From the NCBI RefSeq assembly GCF_021568695.1, contig NZ_JAKGTI010000002.1, forward strand, positions 248,001 to 312,000: a stretch of DNA of 64,000 nt. Reading direction: 5' to 3'. Source of the stretch: Maritalea mediterranea. GTDB lineage: Bacteria > Pseudomonadota > Alphaproteobacteria > Rhizobiales > Devosiaceae. The notes beneath the pieces are model-generated. The model saw only the letters and a program-made list of their open reading frames with translations, was not told where the DNA came from and made no database searches. Below, in pieces: positions 25,144-33,722 of this stretch. The number at the start of each line of letters is the position of its first letter. Position 1 is the stretch's first letter. The position numbers and the translations under genes are program-made.

Positions 25144-26875
25144 CAATAATGTTGCCGATATCTGCCGTATCCGGCAAAAGGATCTCATTGTGCGCCTTGC
25201 CCGACGGGATCATCGGCAGGCAGTTTTCTTCCTTGGTCACGCGGCAATCAAACAGCACCGGCTTGTCCACTTCGATCATTTCCATGATCTTGTCGTCCAG
25301 CTCCTTGGGGTCATCGCACATAATGCCATAGGCCCCGAACGCTTCTGCCATTTTCACAAAGTCCGGCAAGCTGTCGGAATAAGAATTGGAATAACGCCCG
25401 CCATGCAGCAATTCCTGCCACTGGCGCACCATGCCCATATATTCATTGTTCAAAATGAAAATCTTGATCGGCAGCCCATATTGAACCGCGGTCGACATTT
25501 CCTGCATGGTCATTTGCACGCTGGCTTCACCGGCAATATCAATCACCAACGCATCGCGGTGCGCCACCTGCACGCCAACAGCAGCTGGTAAGCCATAACC
25601 CATGGTGCCGAGGCCACCAGACGTCATCCAGCGGTTTGGCTGATTAAAGTGGAAATGCTGCGCCGCCCACATCTGGTGCTGACCAACTTCTGTGGTGATG
25701 TAAACATCCCGCTCTTTGGTCAACTGATAAAGGCGTTCAATTGCATATTGCGGCTTGATCACATCATCTGAATTTTCATAGCGCAGGGATTTCACCTCAC
25801 GCCATTGATCAATCTGCTTGAGCCAGGGCTGAATATCCTCCGTGCGCGGTGCGTTGGTTTTGGACCGCCACAAGCGCACCATTTCTTCCAGCACATGGCC
25901 GCAATCGCCCACAATCGGCAAATCCACCAAAATGTTCTTGTTGATTGAGGACGGATCAATATCGATATGGATTTTGCGCGAATTTGGCGAGAAGGCATCA
26001 ACGCGGCCGGTGATCCGGTCATCAAACCGGGCGCCAACGCAAATCATCAGATCGCAATCATGCATCGCCATATTGGCTTCGTACGTGCCGTGCATGCCCA
26101 ACATGCCCAGCCATTGCTCGCCATCTGCCGGATAGGCGCCAAGGCCCATCAGGGTTGAGGTGACAGGAAAGCCCGTCAGCTCCGCAATCTCGCGCAAAGA
26201 TTTAGTCGCATCATCGCCTGAGTTGATCACGCCGCCGCCTGTGTAAAACACCGGACGTTCGGCCTTAAGCATCATGTCCACAGCGATCTTGATCGCGTCC
26301 AGCTCGCCTTCCATTTGCGGCTTATAGGTCGGGTGGCTGGAAATATTCGGGTTGGCATAATTGCCCAGGGCAAACTGCACATCCTTTGGAATATCGATCA
26401 CCACCGGGCCGGGCCGACCTGAAGTGGCCACATAAAAGGCCTCATGCAAAATGCGTGGCAAATCCTCAACCGACTTCACCAGATAATTGTGCTTGGTGCA
26501 ATTGCGGGTGATGCCAACCGTGTCGCACTCCTGAAAGGCGTCCGAGCCAATCAAAGGCGTGGGCACCTGCCCGGTAATGCAGACCATGGGGATGGAATCA
26601 AGAAGCGCATCGGTCAGGCCAGTCACCGCGTTGGTTGCACCGGGACCGGAGGTCACCAGCACCACTCCACATTTGCCGGTTGAACGGGCATAGCCTTCTG
26701 CGGCATGGGTTGCGCCCTGCTCGTGCCGCACAAGAATGTGCTCGATCTTATCATTTTGAAAAATCGCGTCATAAATTGGCAGCACTGCCCCACCCGGATA
26801 GCCGAAAATATGTTCGACTCCCTGATCGATCAGCGCCTGAATGACCATTTCTGCCCCGGTCATTTGCTCAGCCAT
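25118..26875 (-). CDS. ilvB: acetolactate synthase large (catalytic) subunit
   Basis: ThDP enzyme for the first common step of branched-chain amino acid synthesis. 585 residues. Visible: FGYPGGAVLPIYDA, the catalytic glutamate in HEQGATHAAEGYAR (E52), TSGPGATNAVTGL, the FAD/ThDP middle region RFDDRITGRVDAF, and the ThDP/Mg motif IAGEASVQMTMQEMSTAVQ...FILNNEYMGMVRQW. In that motif the usual GD reads GE, a conservative change. Expression is almost certainly attenuated through the leader peptide and terminator at 26944-27050. It forms an operon with ilvN. Confidence 0.96.
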   Translation of the reverse strand: MAEQMTGAEMVIQALIDQGVEHIFGYPGGAVLPIYDAIFQNDKIEHILVRHEQGATHAAEGYARSTGKCGVVLVTSGPGATNAVTGLTDALLDSIPMVCITGQVPTPLIGSDAFQECDTVGITRNCTKHNYLVKSVEDLPRILHEAFYVATSGRPGPVVIDIPKDVQFALGNYANPNISSHPTYKPQMEGELDAIKIAVDMMLKAERPVFYTGGGVINSGDDATKSLREIAELTGFPVTSTLMGLGAYPADGEQWLGMLGMHGTYEANMAMHDCDLMICVGARFDDRITGRVDAFSPNSRKIHIDIDPSSINKNILVDLPIVGDCGHVLEEMVRLWRSKTNAPRTEDIQPWLKQIDQWREVKSLRYENSDDVIKPQYAIERLYQLTKERDVYITTEVGQHQMWAAQHFHFNQPNRWMTSGGLGTMGYGLPAAVGVQVAHRDALVIDIAGEASVQMTMQEMSTAVQYGLPIKIFILNNEYMGMVRQWQELLHGGRYSNSYSDSLPDFVKMAEAFGAYGIMCDDPKELDDKIMEMIEVDKPVLFDCRVTKEENCLPMIPSGKAHNEILLPDTADIGNIIDEKGKVLV

Positions 26876-26943
26876 AGCTCTTCTTTCTCCTCACGCCCTA
26901 ATGCAATTTTTTCAAACTGCGCTTCGCCAATTTGATTGGCCAT

Positions 26944-26968
26944 AAAAAAAGGCCCCTTTTGGGACCTT
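26944..26968 (-). terminator. ilvBN attenuator terminator
   Basis: Minus strand: AAGGTCCC-AAAA-GGGGCCTT stem (one G-U pair) followed by seven T, between the leader peptide stop and the ilvB start 69 bases further on. Just upstream, a nested pause-type hairpin is visible: GCACCG/CGGTGC (27019-27014 with 26979-26974) outside and GCGAAC/GTTCGT (27008-27003 with 26991-26986) inside. This is the layout of a classical amino-acid attenuator. Confidence 0.88.
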
Positions 26969-26996
26969 GGCATGCACCGACACTCACGAACCTCAC

Positions 26997-27050
26997 TTAG
27001 ATGTTCGCGCCGCCGGTGCCACTAATCACGAGTACGAGTGCCTGATGCAT
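26997..27050 (-). CDS. ilvL: ilvBN leader peptide
   Basis: A 17-residue peptide MHQALVLVISGTGGANI with a run of branched-chain codons (Leu-Val-Leu-Val-Ile at 5-9) and a final Ile. A GAGG ribosome site lies 6 bases before the ATG. It is followed by a pause hairpin and an intrinsic terminator, then ilvB. Ribosome stalling on uncharged Leu, Val or Ile tRNA should favour read-through, the known logic of ilv attenuation. It accounts for most of the 367-base gap between ilvB and the M20 gene; nothing else is recognisable there. Confidence 0.88.
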   Translation of the reverse strand: MHQALVLVISGTGGANI

Positions 27051-27242
27051 CTTCTGCCTCAATAAATTACGTTGGACATATTGGTAGAGCGAGAGGAATC
27101 ATTGGTCAAGTACCAATTTCGCCCCAACCGTCCATTTCAGCAGGATTGAAATTCGCTCTTCCCCCACTTGACCGTTCGATTCAAATTGAAAAGACTGCGC
27201 GAAACATTCCCTCCTGATCCCAATCATCTAGAAAGTCGCGTT

Positions 27243-28637
27243 ATGAGCAATTTCAATCTGGACACTGTCACTTCTCATATTGAGCAGGACTTCGACAATA
27301 GCGTGAACCGCCTGATCGAATGGCTGAAAATCCCCTCTGTCTCCACTGATCCGGCTTATAATGACGATGTGCGCAAAGCCGCCGACTGGATGATTAATGA
27401 GCTCAAGGGCATGGGTTTCGACATCAAGCTGATCGAAACCGAAGGGCACCCCGTTGTGTTTGCCGAGCGCAAATCATCGAACAAAGACGCGAAGACCCTG
27501 CTTTATTACGGCCACTATGATGTACAGCCCGGCGATCCATTTGAACTGTGGGACACGGCGCCATTTGAACCGGCCATTGTCGACAGCCCCCACGGCAAGA
27601 AAATCGTTGCCCGCGGCGCCGAGGACGATAAAGGCCAGGTGATGACCTTTATCGAAGCCTTCCGCGCTTATGTCGCCACCCATGATGCTTTGCCTTGCCA
27701 CATCAAGATCATGCTGGAAGGCGAAGAGGAAACCGGCAGTCCCAGCCTTGAGAAATTCCTGAATGACAATAAGGACATTCTGGGGGCCGATATTTGCGTG
27801 GTATGTGATACGGCCATGTGGGACATTGATACGCCTGCCATCACCTATTCATTGCGCGGTCTGGTCGATGCGCAAGTCAGCATCAAGGGCCCTAGTCGTG
27901 ACTTGCACTCTGGTCTATATGGCGGCGCGGTGATCAACCCGCTCCACGCTTTGGCCAATATTGTCTCGCAACTGCACGACGACGAAGGCAAAGTGCAAAT
28001 CCCACATTTCTACGACAAAGTGCCGCCCCTCACCGACGCCGAGCGCGCCAATCTGGCTGCGCTCAATTTCGACGAGAACGCGTTTTTGGGTGAAATCGAC
28101 CTATCGCAACCAGCAGGCGAAGCCGGCTACAGCACCATTGAACGCACCTATGCCCGGCCGACGTGCGATGTGAACGGCATGTGGGGTGGTTATATCGGCG
28201 AAGGCCACAAAACGGTGATTGCCTCAGAGGCCCATGTGAAGCTTTCTTGCCGCCTGGTGGGCGATCAGGACCCTGTCGACATCGCCAAAAACATCGAAAA
28301 ATTCTTTAAGGATAGACTGCCTGAAGACTTCACCATGAAATTCCACACTTTTGGTGCGGCCTATGCCTTAAAGCTGCCCATCGACAGCCCCTATCTCAAT
28401 GCGGCACAGGAAGGGTTGCGCACCGAATATGGCCGCGACACCAAAATGATCGGCATGGGCGGTTCTATCCCAGCAGTCGGCGCCATCAAGAATATTCTAG
28501 GGCTGGACAGTGTGATGGTGGGCTTTGGCCTGTCTGACGACAATATCCACAGCCCGAACGAGAAATATGAACTCACTTGCCTGCGCCGGGGCATCCGCTC
28601 CCACGCGGCGATTTTGCATGAGATTGCGAAAGTCTAA
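27243..28637 (+). CDS. M20-family dipeptidase / metallopeptidase
   Basis: A 464-residue zinc peptidase of the M20 family (dipeptidase-type). Metal-binding motifs are visible: LLYYGHYDVQPGDPFELWD (histidine and the catalytic aspartate, about 90-108), ARGAEDDKGQVMTF, MLEGEEETGSPSLEKFL (general base glutamate pair), CDTAMWD, and the C-terminal FGLSDDNIHSPNEKYEL with the last histidine ligand. The insertion domain RGLVDAQVSIKGPSRDLHSGLYGGAVINPLH is typical of carnosinase-like members. I chose ATG 27243; the frame is open to 27168. Likely role: intracellular breakdown of dipeptides. It is followed by ybaK after 3 bases. Confidence 0.92.
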   Translation: MSNFNLDTVTSHIEQDFDNSVNRLIEWLKIPSVSTDPAYNDDVRKAADWMINELKGMGFDIKLIETEGHPVVFAERKSSNKDAKTLLYYGHYDVQPGDPFELWDTAPFEPAIVDSPHGKKIVARGAEDDKGQVMTFIEAFRAYVATHDALPCHIKIMLEGEEETGSPSLEKFLNDNKDILGADICVVCDTAMWDIDTPAITYSLRGLVDAQVSIKGPSRDLHSGLYGGAVINPLHALANIVSQLHDDEGKVQIPHFYDKVPPLTDAERANLAALNFDENAFLGEIDLSQPAGEAGYSTIERTYARPTCDVNGMWGGYIGEGHKTVIASEAHVKLSCRLVGDQDPVDIAKNIEKFFKDRLPEDFTMKFHTFGAAYALKLPIDSPYLNAAQEGLRTEYGRDTKMIGMGGSIPAVGAIKNILGLDSVMVGFGLSDDNIHSPNEKYELTCLRRGIRSHAAILHEIAKV

Positions 28638-28640
28638 CCT

Positions 28641-29117
28641 ATGGCCGACCTCAGCAAATCTGAACAACGGGTGGACGCGGTGTTGCGCGCCCACCAACTC
28701 ACCACTGAAATTGTGCAATTGGATGGCAACGCCCACACTGCCCAGCAAGCAGCGGATGCGCTGGGCATTGAAGTGGCACAGATCGTCAAATCACTGGTGT
28801 TTCGCGGCGCGGAAAGCGACAAGGCCTTTCTGCTGCTGGTGTCCGGTGCCAATAGGGTGCATGAAAAGCGGGCTGGACGACAGATCGGTGAAAAGCTGGG
28901 CCGCGCCGATGCTGATTTTGTGCGCGAACATACCGGTTTCGCGATCGGCGGCGTGTCGCCGTTGGGCGCCACGGGCCAAGTGGAAATCTTTATTGATGAA
29001 ACACTGTTTCAATATGACGAAATCTGGGCCGCTGCGGGCCATCCACGTTCCGTTTTCCCCACCCATGCCGAAGAACTGGTGACACTCACAGGAGCGCAAA
29101 AAATAAATGTATTGTAA
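28641..29117 (+). CDS. YbaK/EbsC-family aminoacyl-tRNA deacylase
   Basis: A 158-residue trans-editing domain protein related to the prolyl-tRNA synthetase insertion domain; members remove the wrong amino acid from tRNAs such as Cys-tRNA(Pro). Visible: TAQQAADALGIEVAQIVKSLVFRG with the conserved lysine, and the loop EHTGFAIGGVSPLGATGQVEIFIDE, the GxxxGGVSPxG signature. Starts 3 bases after the M20 stop, and its own end overlaps the next gene by 11 bases, so the three genes are probably one transcript. Confidence 0.9.
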   Translation: MADLSKSEQRVDAVLRAHQLTTEIVQLDGNAHTAQQAADALGIEVAQIVKSLVFRGAESDKAFLLLVSGANRVHEKRAGRQIGEKLGRADADFVREHTGFAIGGVSPLGATGQVEIFIDETLFQYDEIWAAAGHPRSVFPTHAEELVTLTGAQKINVL

Positions 29118-29646
29118 TATAAAAAAGCTCTTGCTTGTGCTTAGCACATTGGCCTTTTCAACCAGTCCCGCCCTCGCGAAAAATTTGTCCGCCAGTTATT
29201 TAGCGAAGTTTTTCGGACCGATTCAGGAACGCTCCATCGCCGAAAACCGCGAATATTGCGGCTATTTCGGTCTGGACGCCGCGGGCAAGTTGATCGCCAC
29301 AAAACCTAAACGCGGGCGTGCGGACAGTTGCAGCGCCAACCCGAGCGACAATATGGTGGTAGTGTTCGCCTCATACCACACCCATGGTGCGTTCCATATT
29401 GATGCAGATTCTGAAACGCCATCATCCGACGATCTGGAAGCAGATATATACGAAGAGGTCGACGGTTATGTTGCAACGCCGGGCGGTCGAATCTGGAAAA
29501 ATGATTGGGATCGTGGACGTGCATTCCTGTTGTGCGGCCGCAATTGTACCATTTCCGACCCGGATTATGACAACCAGGCCTTTCCCACTGTCAATAACAG
29601 CTACACACTGGACGGGCTCTATGATCGGGACGATATGTCTTACTAG
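29107..29646 (+). CDS. exported DUF4329-like protein
   Basis: A 179-residue protein with a clear signal peptide (about 1-24, ending SPALA). The mature part contains NREYCGYFGLDAAGKLIATKPKRG, then VVFASYHTHGAFHIDA with a His-Thr-His at 91-93, SSDDLEADIYEEVDGYVATPGGRIW and a C-terminal tail with two cysteines (CGRNC). This order resembles the DUF4329 domain, whose HTH plus downstream S-x2-D pattern recalls JAB-type metal sites; catalytic activity is a guess. Exported and possibly disulfide-bonded. Overlaps ybaK by 11 bases. Function unknown. Confidence 0.7.
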   Translation: MYCNIKKLLLVLSTLAFSTSPALAKNLSASYLAKFFGPIQERSIAENREYCGYFGLDAAGKLIATKPKRGRADSCSANPSDNMVVVFASYHTHGAFHIDADSETPSSDDLEADIYEEVDGYVATPGGRIWKNDWDRGRAFLLCGRNCTISDPDYDNQAFPTVNNSYTLDGLYDRDDMSY

Positions 29647-29750
29647 TCCAGCCTATGCCCCTGCCCGTGACGCCCCCCCCTTGCGCAAATTGGGGTCAAC
29701 ATCGCCCCCGCTGCCATCACGAAATTGGCAAAGCCGAAGATTAACGCTGG

Positions 29751-29812
29751 TTGCGGGATGGACCGCACCTTGGATACAATCGACATACGCCCTCTACTGA
29801 TCCATCCCGCAA
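29751..29812. repeat. 12-base perfect inverted repeat in an intergenic region
   Basis: TTGCGGGATGGA (29751-29762) and TCCATCCCGCAA (29801-29812) are perfect complements with a 38-base loop. They lie in the 200-base gap between the converging DUF4329 and tautomerase genes. The hairpin could be a transcription end, a small RNA or a remnant of a short element; there is no T tract directly after it. Confidence 0.6.
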
Positions 29813-29846
29813 AATTAAAAGGGATTATGGCTTAAAAAGCTTACCC

Positions 29847-30224
29847 CTATTTATAAACCGCGCCTTCGTCAAATACGCGGCCTTTACCCACCTCATGGTA
29901 GGTGACAAACACATTATCCTTGAGACCCAACTCCTCGCTTAATGAACGACCTGCTGCTTCAAGCGTCGCCTCAATCGCTGCATCGTCTTTGCCTTCAAGA
30001 CACAGAAGCGTAGCGACAGGTGGATGGGTTTTGGCCGGCTGTTGCAACGCCCCGCCATGGCCGCCCACCACATAATGGTCGGGTTCGATTTCCTGCCAAG
30101 TGGCTGAGACATATTCCACCGGACAGTGATAGGCCTCCGCAATGGCAATGCAGGTTCTGCGCAACGCCTCGGGCACATTCACGCTGGCAGGTTACGGCAG
30201 GGCTTTCACATGAAGTACAGGCAT
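29847..30224 (-). pseudogene. tautomerase-family protein with in-frame stop at codon 11
   Basis: The frame begins at ATG 30224 with a perfect AGGAGG ribosome site and reads MPVLHVKALP, then TAA (30194-30192), then continues in the same frame PASVNVPEALRRTCIAIAEAYHCPVEYVSATW to a normal end at 29847. The N-terminal MPVLHV with proline 2 and the downstream part are typical of small tautomerases that use Pro1. A single change CAA to TAA would explain the stop. The 111-residue downstream frame has no ribosome site of its own and would lack the catalytic proline, so it is probably inactive unless the stop is read through or is a sequencing error. Confidence 0.75.
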
Positions 30225-30248
30225 AGTGACCTCCTTATGGCTCAGCGC

Positions 30249-31130
30249 CTATTCAAATGGATCAATCCAGCGCCAATCCTTCATTCGGTTGCGAAACCAG
30301 GTGCGTTGACGCTTGGCATATTGTCGCGTGGCGGTGATGGCTTTGTCCATCGCCTCATCCAAACTCATTTCATCACGCATCACGGCGGCCAACTCCGGCA
30401 CGCCAATGGCGCGCATGGCGGGCAGGCTCGGGTCGAGCTCACGGGCCAACAATGCCTTCACCTCGTCCATGGCCGGCCCTGCCATCATCAGTTCAAACCT
30501 TTTGGCTATACGCGCGCGCAGCAGCTCGCGTTCCGGGTTGAGCACAATTTTTTCTGTCGCCCAGTCCTTGATCAGGCTGGGGGCATTGTCATCATCCTGC
30601 CAATCAGCTAGAGAACGATTTGTGGCTTCCATCACCGAGATGGCCCGGGCCACGCGCTGCGGATCCGGGGCATTCAATCGCGCTGCCATCTTGGGATCTT
30701 TGTCCGCAAGATAGGCCGCGCGTTCATCGTCGCTCATGGGTTGAATCACTGCTTCAACTTCTTGAATCACTTCTTGAGCTATTTCGGGTATCTGGGCGAA
30801 TCCATTTATCAAGGCATCAAAATAAAGCCCTGTACCGCCAACAAAAATCAGCTCCCGTCCAGATTGGGCCGCCTCGCGGACAAGTGGCGCCACATCATCC
30901 AGCCAGGCCCCGGTGGAATAACGCACTGCGGGGTCCACATGGCCGAACAATTCATGTTTGGCCTGGGCCAACTCCTCTGTCGAAGGCCTTGCAGTCAGCA
31001 CGTTTAGAACATCATATACCTGCATGGAATCGGTATTGACGATCAACGCGTCCGAAGCCTGTGCACGCTCAATGGCATATGCCGTCTTGCCGCTGGCCGT
31101 TGGACCCGCTATCAACAATGCGCGTTGCAT
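30249..31130 (-). CDS. miaA: tRNA dimethylallyltransferase
   Basis: Adds the isopentenyl group to A37 of tRNAs that read UNN codons. 293 residues. Visible: P-loop LIAGPTASGKTAYA (about 5-18), NTDSMQVYDVLNVLTARPS, HVDPAVRYSTGAWLDD, VGGTGLYFDALINGFA, NAPDPQRVARAISVMEAT, and C-terminal RQYAKRQRTWFRNR. I chose ATG 31130; a GTG two codons earlier (31136) is possible. Divergent from serB with 32 bases between the starts, so the two promoters must overlap. Confidence 0.95.
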   Translation of the reverse strand: MQRALLIAGPTASGKTAYAIERAQASDALIVNTDSMQVYDVLNVLTARPSTEELAQAKHELFGHVDPAVRYSTGAWLDDVAPLVREAAQSGRELIFVGGTGLYFDALINGFAQIPEIAQEVIQEVEAVIQPMSDDERAAYLADKDPKMAARLNAPDPQRVARAISVMEATNRSLADWQDDDNAPSLIKDWATEKIVLNPERELLRARIAKRFELMMAGPAMDEVKALLARELDPSLPAMRAIGVPELAAVMRDEMSLDEAMDKAITATRQYAKRQRTWFRNRMKDWRWIDPFE

Positions 31131-31162
31131 ATTCACCCCATCAACCCAAAGCAGGAAACTAA

Positions 31163-32035
31163 ATGTCCGTTTTAGTGCTTTCCACCAACCCCGCCAACCC
31201 CGAACTGGATAATGACCTGGTCAATCAGGTTAAAAGCGATATTGGCGGCCAACTCAACTGGCTGCAGCAGGACGTCGCCTGCGAACTGATCCAAATCAAA
31301 GCCAAGGACGGACTGGAGACAGCACAGACGGCATTTGCCAATCATGCGGTAGATGTCAATCTGGTCGAGGATCAAAAGCGCCGGAAGCGGCTTTTGATTG
31401 CCGATATGGACAGCACCATGATCAATGAAGAATGCATTGATGAATTGGGCGATGCGTTGGGCATTAAAGCTGAAATAGCCGAAATCACGGCCCGTGCCAT
31501 GCGTGGCGAATTGGATTTTGAGGCGGCGCTGAACGCCCGGGTGAAGCTGTTGAAAGGCTTGCCGCTGGACCGCATTAAAGAGGTGCGGCGCGAACAGATT
31601 TCTTACGCGCCAGGCGGCCGGGTGCTGGTGCAAACCATGCGTGCCTATGGCGCCTATACGGCACTCGTTTCTGGCGGCTTCACGCTGTTTGCTGATTATT
31701 TCGCCAAGCGGATCGGCTTTGACGAAGCGACGGCCAACATACTGGAATTTGAAGATGATATTTTGACCGGCACCGTCGCGCGGCCGATTGTGGGGCAGGA
31801 CACCAAATTGGAAAAATTACATGGTCTTGCCAAGGCCCATAAATTGGACCTCAGCCAAACCATGGCGGTGGGCGATGGCGCTAATGATCTGAAAATGATC
31901 AAAGCCGCAGGTATGGGCGTGGCTATTCATGCCAAGCCGGTGGTCGCTGCCGAAGCGCAATATTGCTTCAACCATTCCGACCTGACCGGTCTGCTCTTCC
32001 TGCAAGGCTTCGCAGACGAAGATTTTATCCGCTAG
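31163..32035 (+). CDS. serB: phosphoserine phosphatase
   Basis: Last step of serine synthesis, releasing phosphate from O-phosphoserine. The 290-residue HAD enzyme has the nucleophile motif LLIADMDSTMINEECIDELGD (D81, D83), motif II VSGGFT, and motif III with MAVGDGANDLKMIKAAGMGVAIHAKP. The first 75 residues form an ACT-like regulatory part seen in long SerB proteins. It ends 2 bases before the converging stop of the protease gene. Firm identification. Confidence 0.96.
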   Translation: MSVLVLSTNPANPELDNDLVNQVKSDIGGQLNWLQQDVACELIQIKAKDGLETAQTAFANHAVDVNLVEDQKRRKRLLIADMDSTMINEECIDELGDALGIKAEIAEITARAMRGELDFEAALNARVKLLKGLPLDRIKEVRREQISYAPGGRVLVQTMRAYGAYTALVSGGFTLFADYFAKRIGFDEATANILEFEDDILTGTVARPIVGQDTKLEKLHGLAKAHKLDLSQTMAVGDGANDLKMIKAAGMGVAIHAKPVVAAEAQYCFNHSDLTGLLFLQGFADEDFIR

Positions 32036-32037
32036 CG

Positions 32038-33492
32038 CTATTTGTTCAAACGGATCGCAACGAACCGTCGATTGCCAATCGGGTCAGCAATTTTGAGCAA
32101 GATGACTTCCCGACCGGTCTCAATGGCGGTGCCCAGCAGGGTGCGCAATTCTGCGGCGGTAAAGATCGATTGCTGATTGACTTCCACCACGCGATGGCCA
32201 GCGCGGATGCCCTTTTCTTCCGCGTCGCTTTGCGGCAGCACCAGCGTGATCAGCACGCCTTCTGTTTCAGCGCCCAAGCCATATTTCTTGCGGTTTTCCG
32301 GGTTTAAATCCTCAAACTCAAATCCGAGCATTTCGTCCATACCTTCAGGCGGCTGGTCCATGGGCATGTCTTGTAAATCAGCCAGTGGATTCTCTTGGGC
32401 CAAAAGCCCCAATTCGATTTCAAAGATTTCCTTTTGGCCCCGCCGCTCAACGACAACATCGACGCGCTTGCCCACGTCTGTTTCCGCAACGAAACGGGGC
32501 AAATCCCGCATCCGTTCAATCTGACGCCCGTCAAATTCAAGGATCAAATCACCTTCTTGCAGGATGCCGAAGGAGGGCCCTTCGGGATCCACAGACAGCA
32601 CCAACGCCCCGTTATTGTTGGGACGCCCCAGGCTGAGTGCGATATCTTCAGACACATCCTGAATACCGATACCAAGCCAGCCGCGGCGAGTTTCCCCAAA
32701 TTCAATCAATTGGCGGATCACCGGCTTGGCCAAATTGATCGGGATCGAAAACCCAATGCCAAGCGAACCGCCGGTACGGGAAATAATGGCGGTGTTGATG
32801 CCCACCACTTCGCCATCGACATTGAACAGCGGGCCACCCGAATTGCCCTGATTGATGGCGGCATCGGTTTGAATAAAATTATCGTAAGGGCCCGAATTAA
32901 TATCGCGATTGCGGGCGGAGACAATCCCGGCGCTGATGGAGCCGCCAAGGCCGAACGGATTGCCAATCGCCATCACCCAATCGCCAATCTCCGCCGCATC
33001 GGAATCGCCAAGGCGCACCGCAGGCAGATTGCGGTTGGATTCAACCTTCAAAACGGCAATGTCAGTCTTCTGATCCACCCCTAAAATGCGGGCACGCAGG
33101 CGTGTGCCGTCCACAAAGGAGGCCCAGATTTCCGTGGCCCCTTCAATCACATGATAGTTCGTCACAATCGTGCCTTCGGCATCGATCACAAAGCCAGAGC
33201 CGAGCGACCGGCTTTCCAACGGTTCTTCATGCTCAAAATCGGGCTCTTGAAACCGCTCAAAAAGGTCCATGAGCGGCGAATTCTCGGGCAATTCGGGAAA
33301 CTCAAAGCCAAGATCACGACGCGTGGCCATGCGCGTGGTGGATATGTTCACAACGGCAGGTTGAAGCTCTTTCACGAGCGGGGCGAAGGATACGGGCCCC
33401 TGCCCTTGCGCCATGAAAGGCAGCATAGCCATAAAAAAAACAGCAAGCGCCAAGCGCGCCGCTGTTCTCAGCTTCAACTCAAATAAACGCAT
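32038..33492 (-). CDS. Do-family periplasmic serine endoprotease (DegP/DegQ-like)
   Basis: A 484-residue exported protease and chaperone. Signal peptide at about 1-30 (RLALAVFFMAMLPFMAQG). Catalytic triad: H114 in VTNYHVIEG, D144 in QKTDIAVL, S218 in NQGNSGGPLF. Two PDZ domains follow (about 275-355 and 400-475). The first contains RRGWLGIGIQDVSEDIALSL. It is the last gene of the thyA-folA-hflKC cluster on this strand, and the HflKC and Do proteases both serve envelope protein quality control. Naming as degP or degQ cannot be settled by eye. Confidence 0.94.
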   Translation of the reverse strand: MRLFELKLRTAARLALAVFFMAMLPFMAQGQGPVSFAPLVKELQPAVVNISTTRMATRRDLGFEFPELPENSPLMDLFERFQEPDFEHEEPLESRSLGSGFVIDAEGTIVTNYHVIEGATEIWASFVDGTRLRARILGVDQKTDIAVLKVESNRNLPAVRLGDSDAAEIGDWVMAIGNPFGLGGSISAGIVSARNRDINSGPYDNFIQTDAAINQGNSGGPLFNVDGEVVGINTAIISRTGGSLGIGFSIPINLAKPVIRQLIEFGETRRGWLGIGIQDVSEDIALSLGRPNNNGALVLSVDPEGPSFGILQEGDLILEFDGRQIERMRDLPRFVAETDVGKRVDVVVERRGQKEIFEIELGLLAQENPLADLQDMPMDQPPEGMDEMLGFEFEDLNPENRKKYGLGAETEGVLITLVLPQSDAEEKGIRAGHRVVEVNQQSIFTAAELRTLLGTAIETGREVILLKIADPIGNRRFVAIRLNK

Positions 33493-33533
33493 TTGGGCCC
33501 TCCCTGCCTTAAAATGCTGTGCCCGCCGATCGT

Positions 33534-33722
33534 TTAAACCGCACGCAACCAGACCACCACAATAAAGCCTATGATGGCTGTTGTAATCCCGATCACGCGA
33601 ATTTGTGATTCAGGTGTTTCCAGCAATACAGCAATTGCCCGCTTCATTTGTTGTGGAAGGGCCGCATAAAGCAGCCCTTCCAAACAGATGGCCAAAGCCA
33701 ACGCAATGAAAAGATCTTTCAT
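33534..33722 (-). CDS. DUF2065 small membrane protein
   Basis: A 62-residue protein with two membrane segments (about 4-22 and 43-60) and the family pattern DLFIALALAICLEGLLYAALP...MKRAIAVLLETPESQIRVIG. Its start overlaps the hflC stop (TAATG), so translation is coupled. DUF2065 genes often follow hflC in proteobacteria, which suggests a link to the HflKC complex at the inner membrane; the function is unknown. Confidence 0.88.
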   Translation of the reverse strand: MKDLFIALALAICLEGLLYAALPQQMKRAIAVLLETPESQIRVIGITTAIIGFIVVVWLRAV

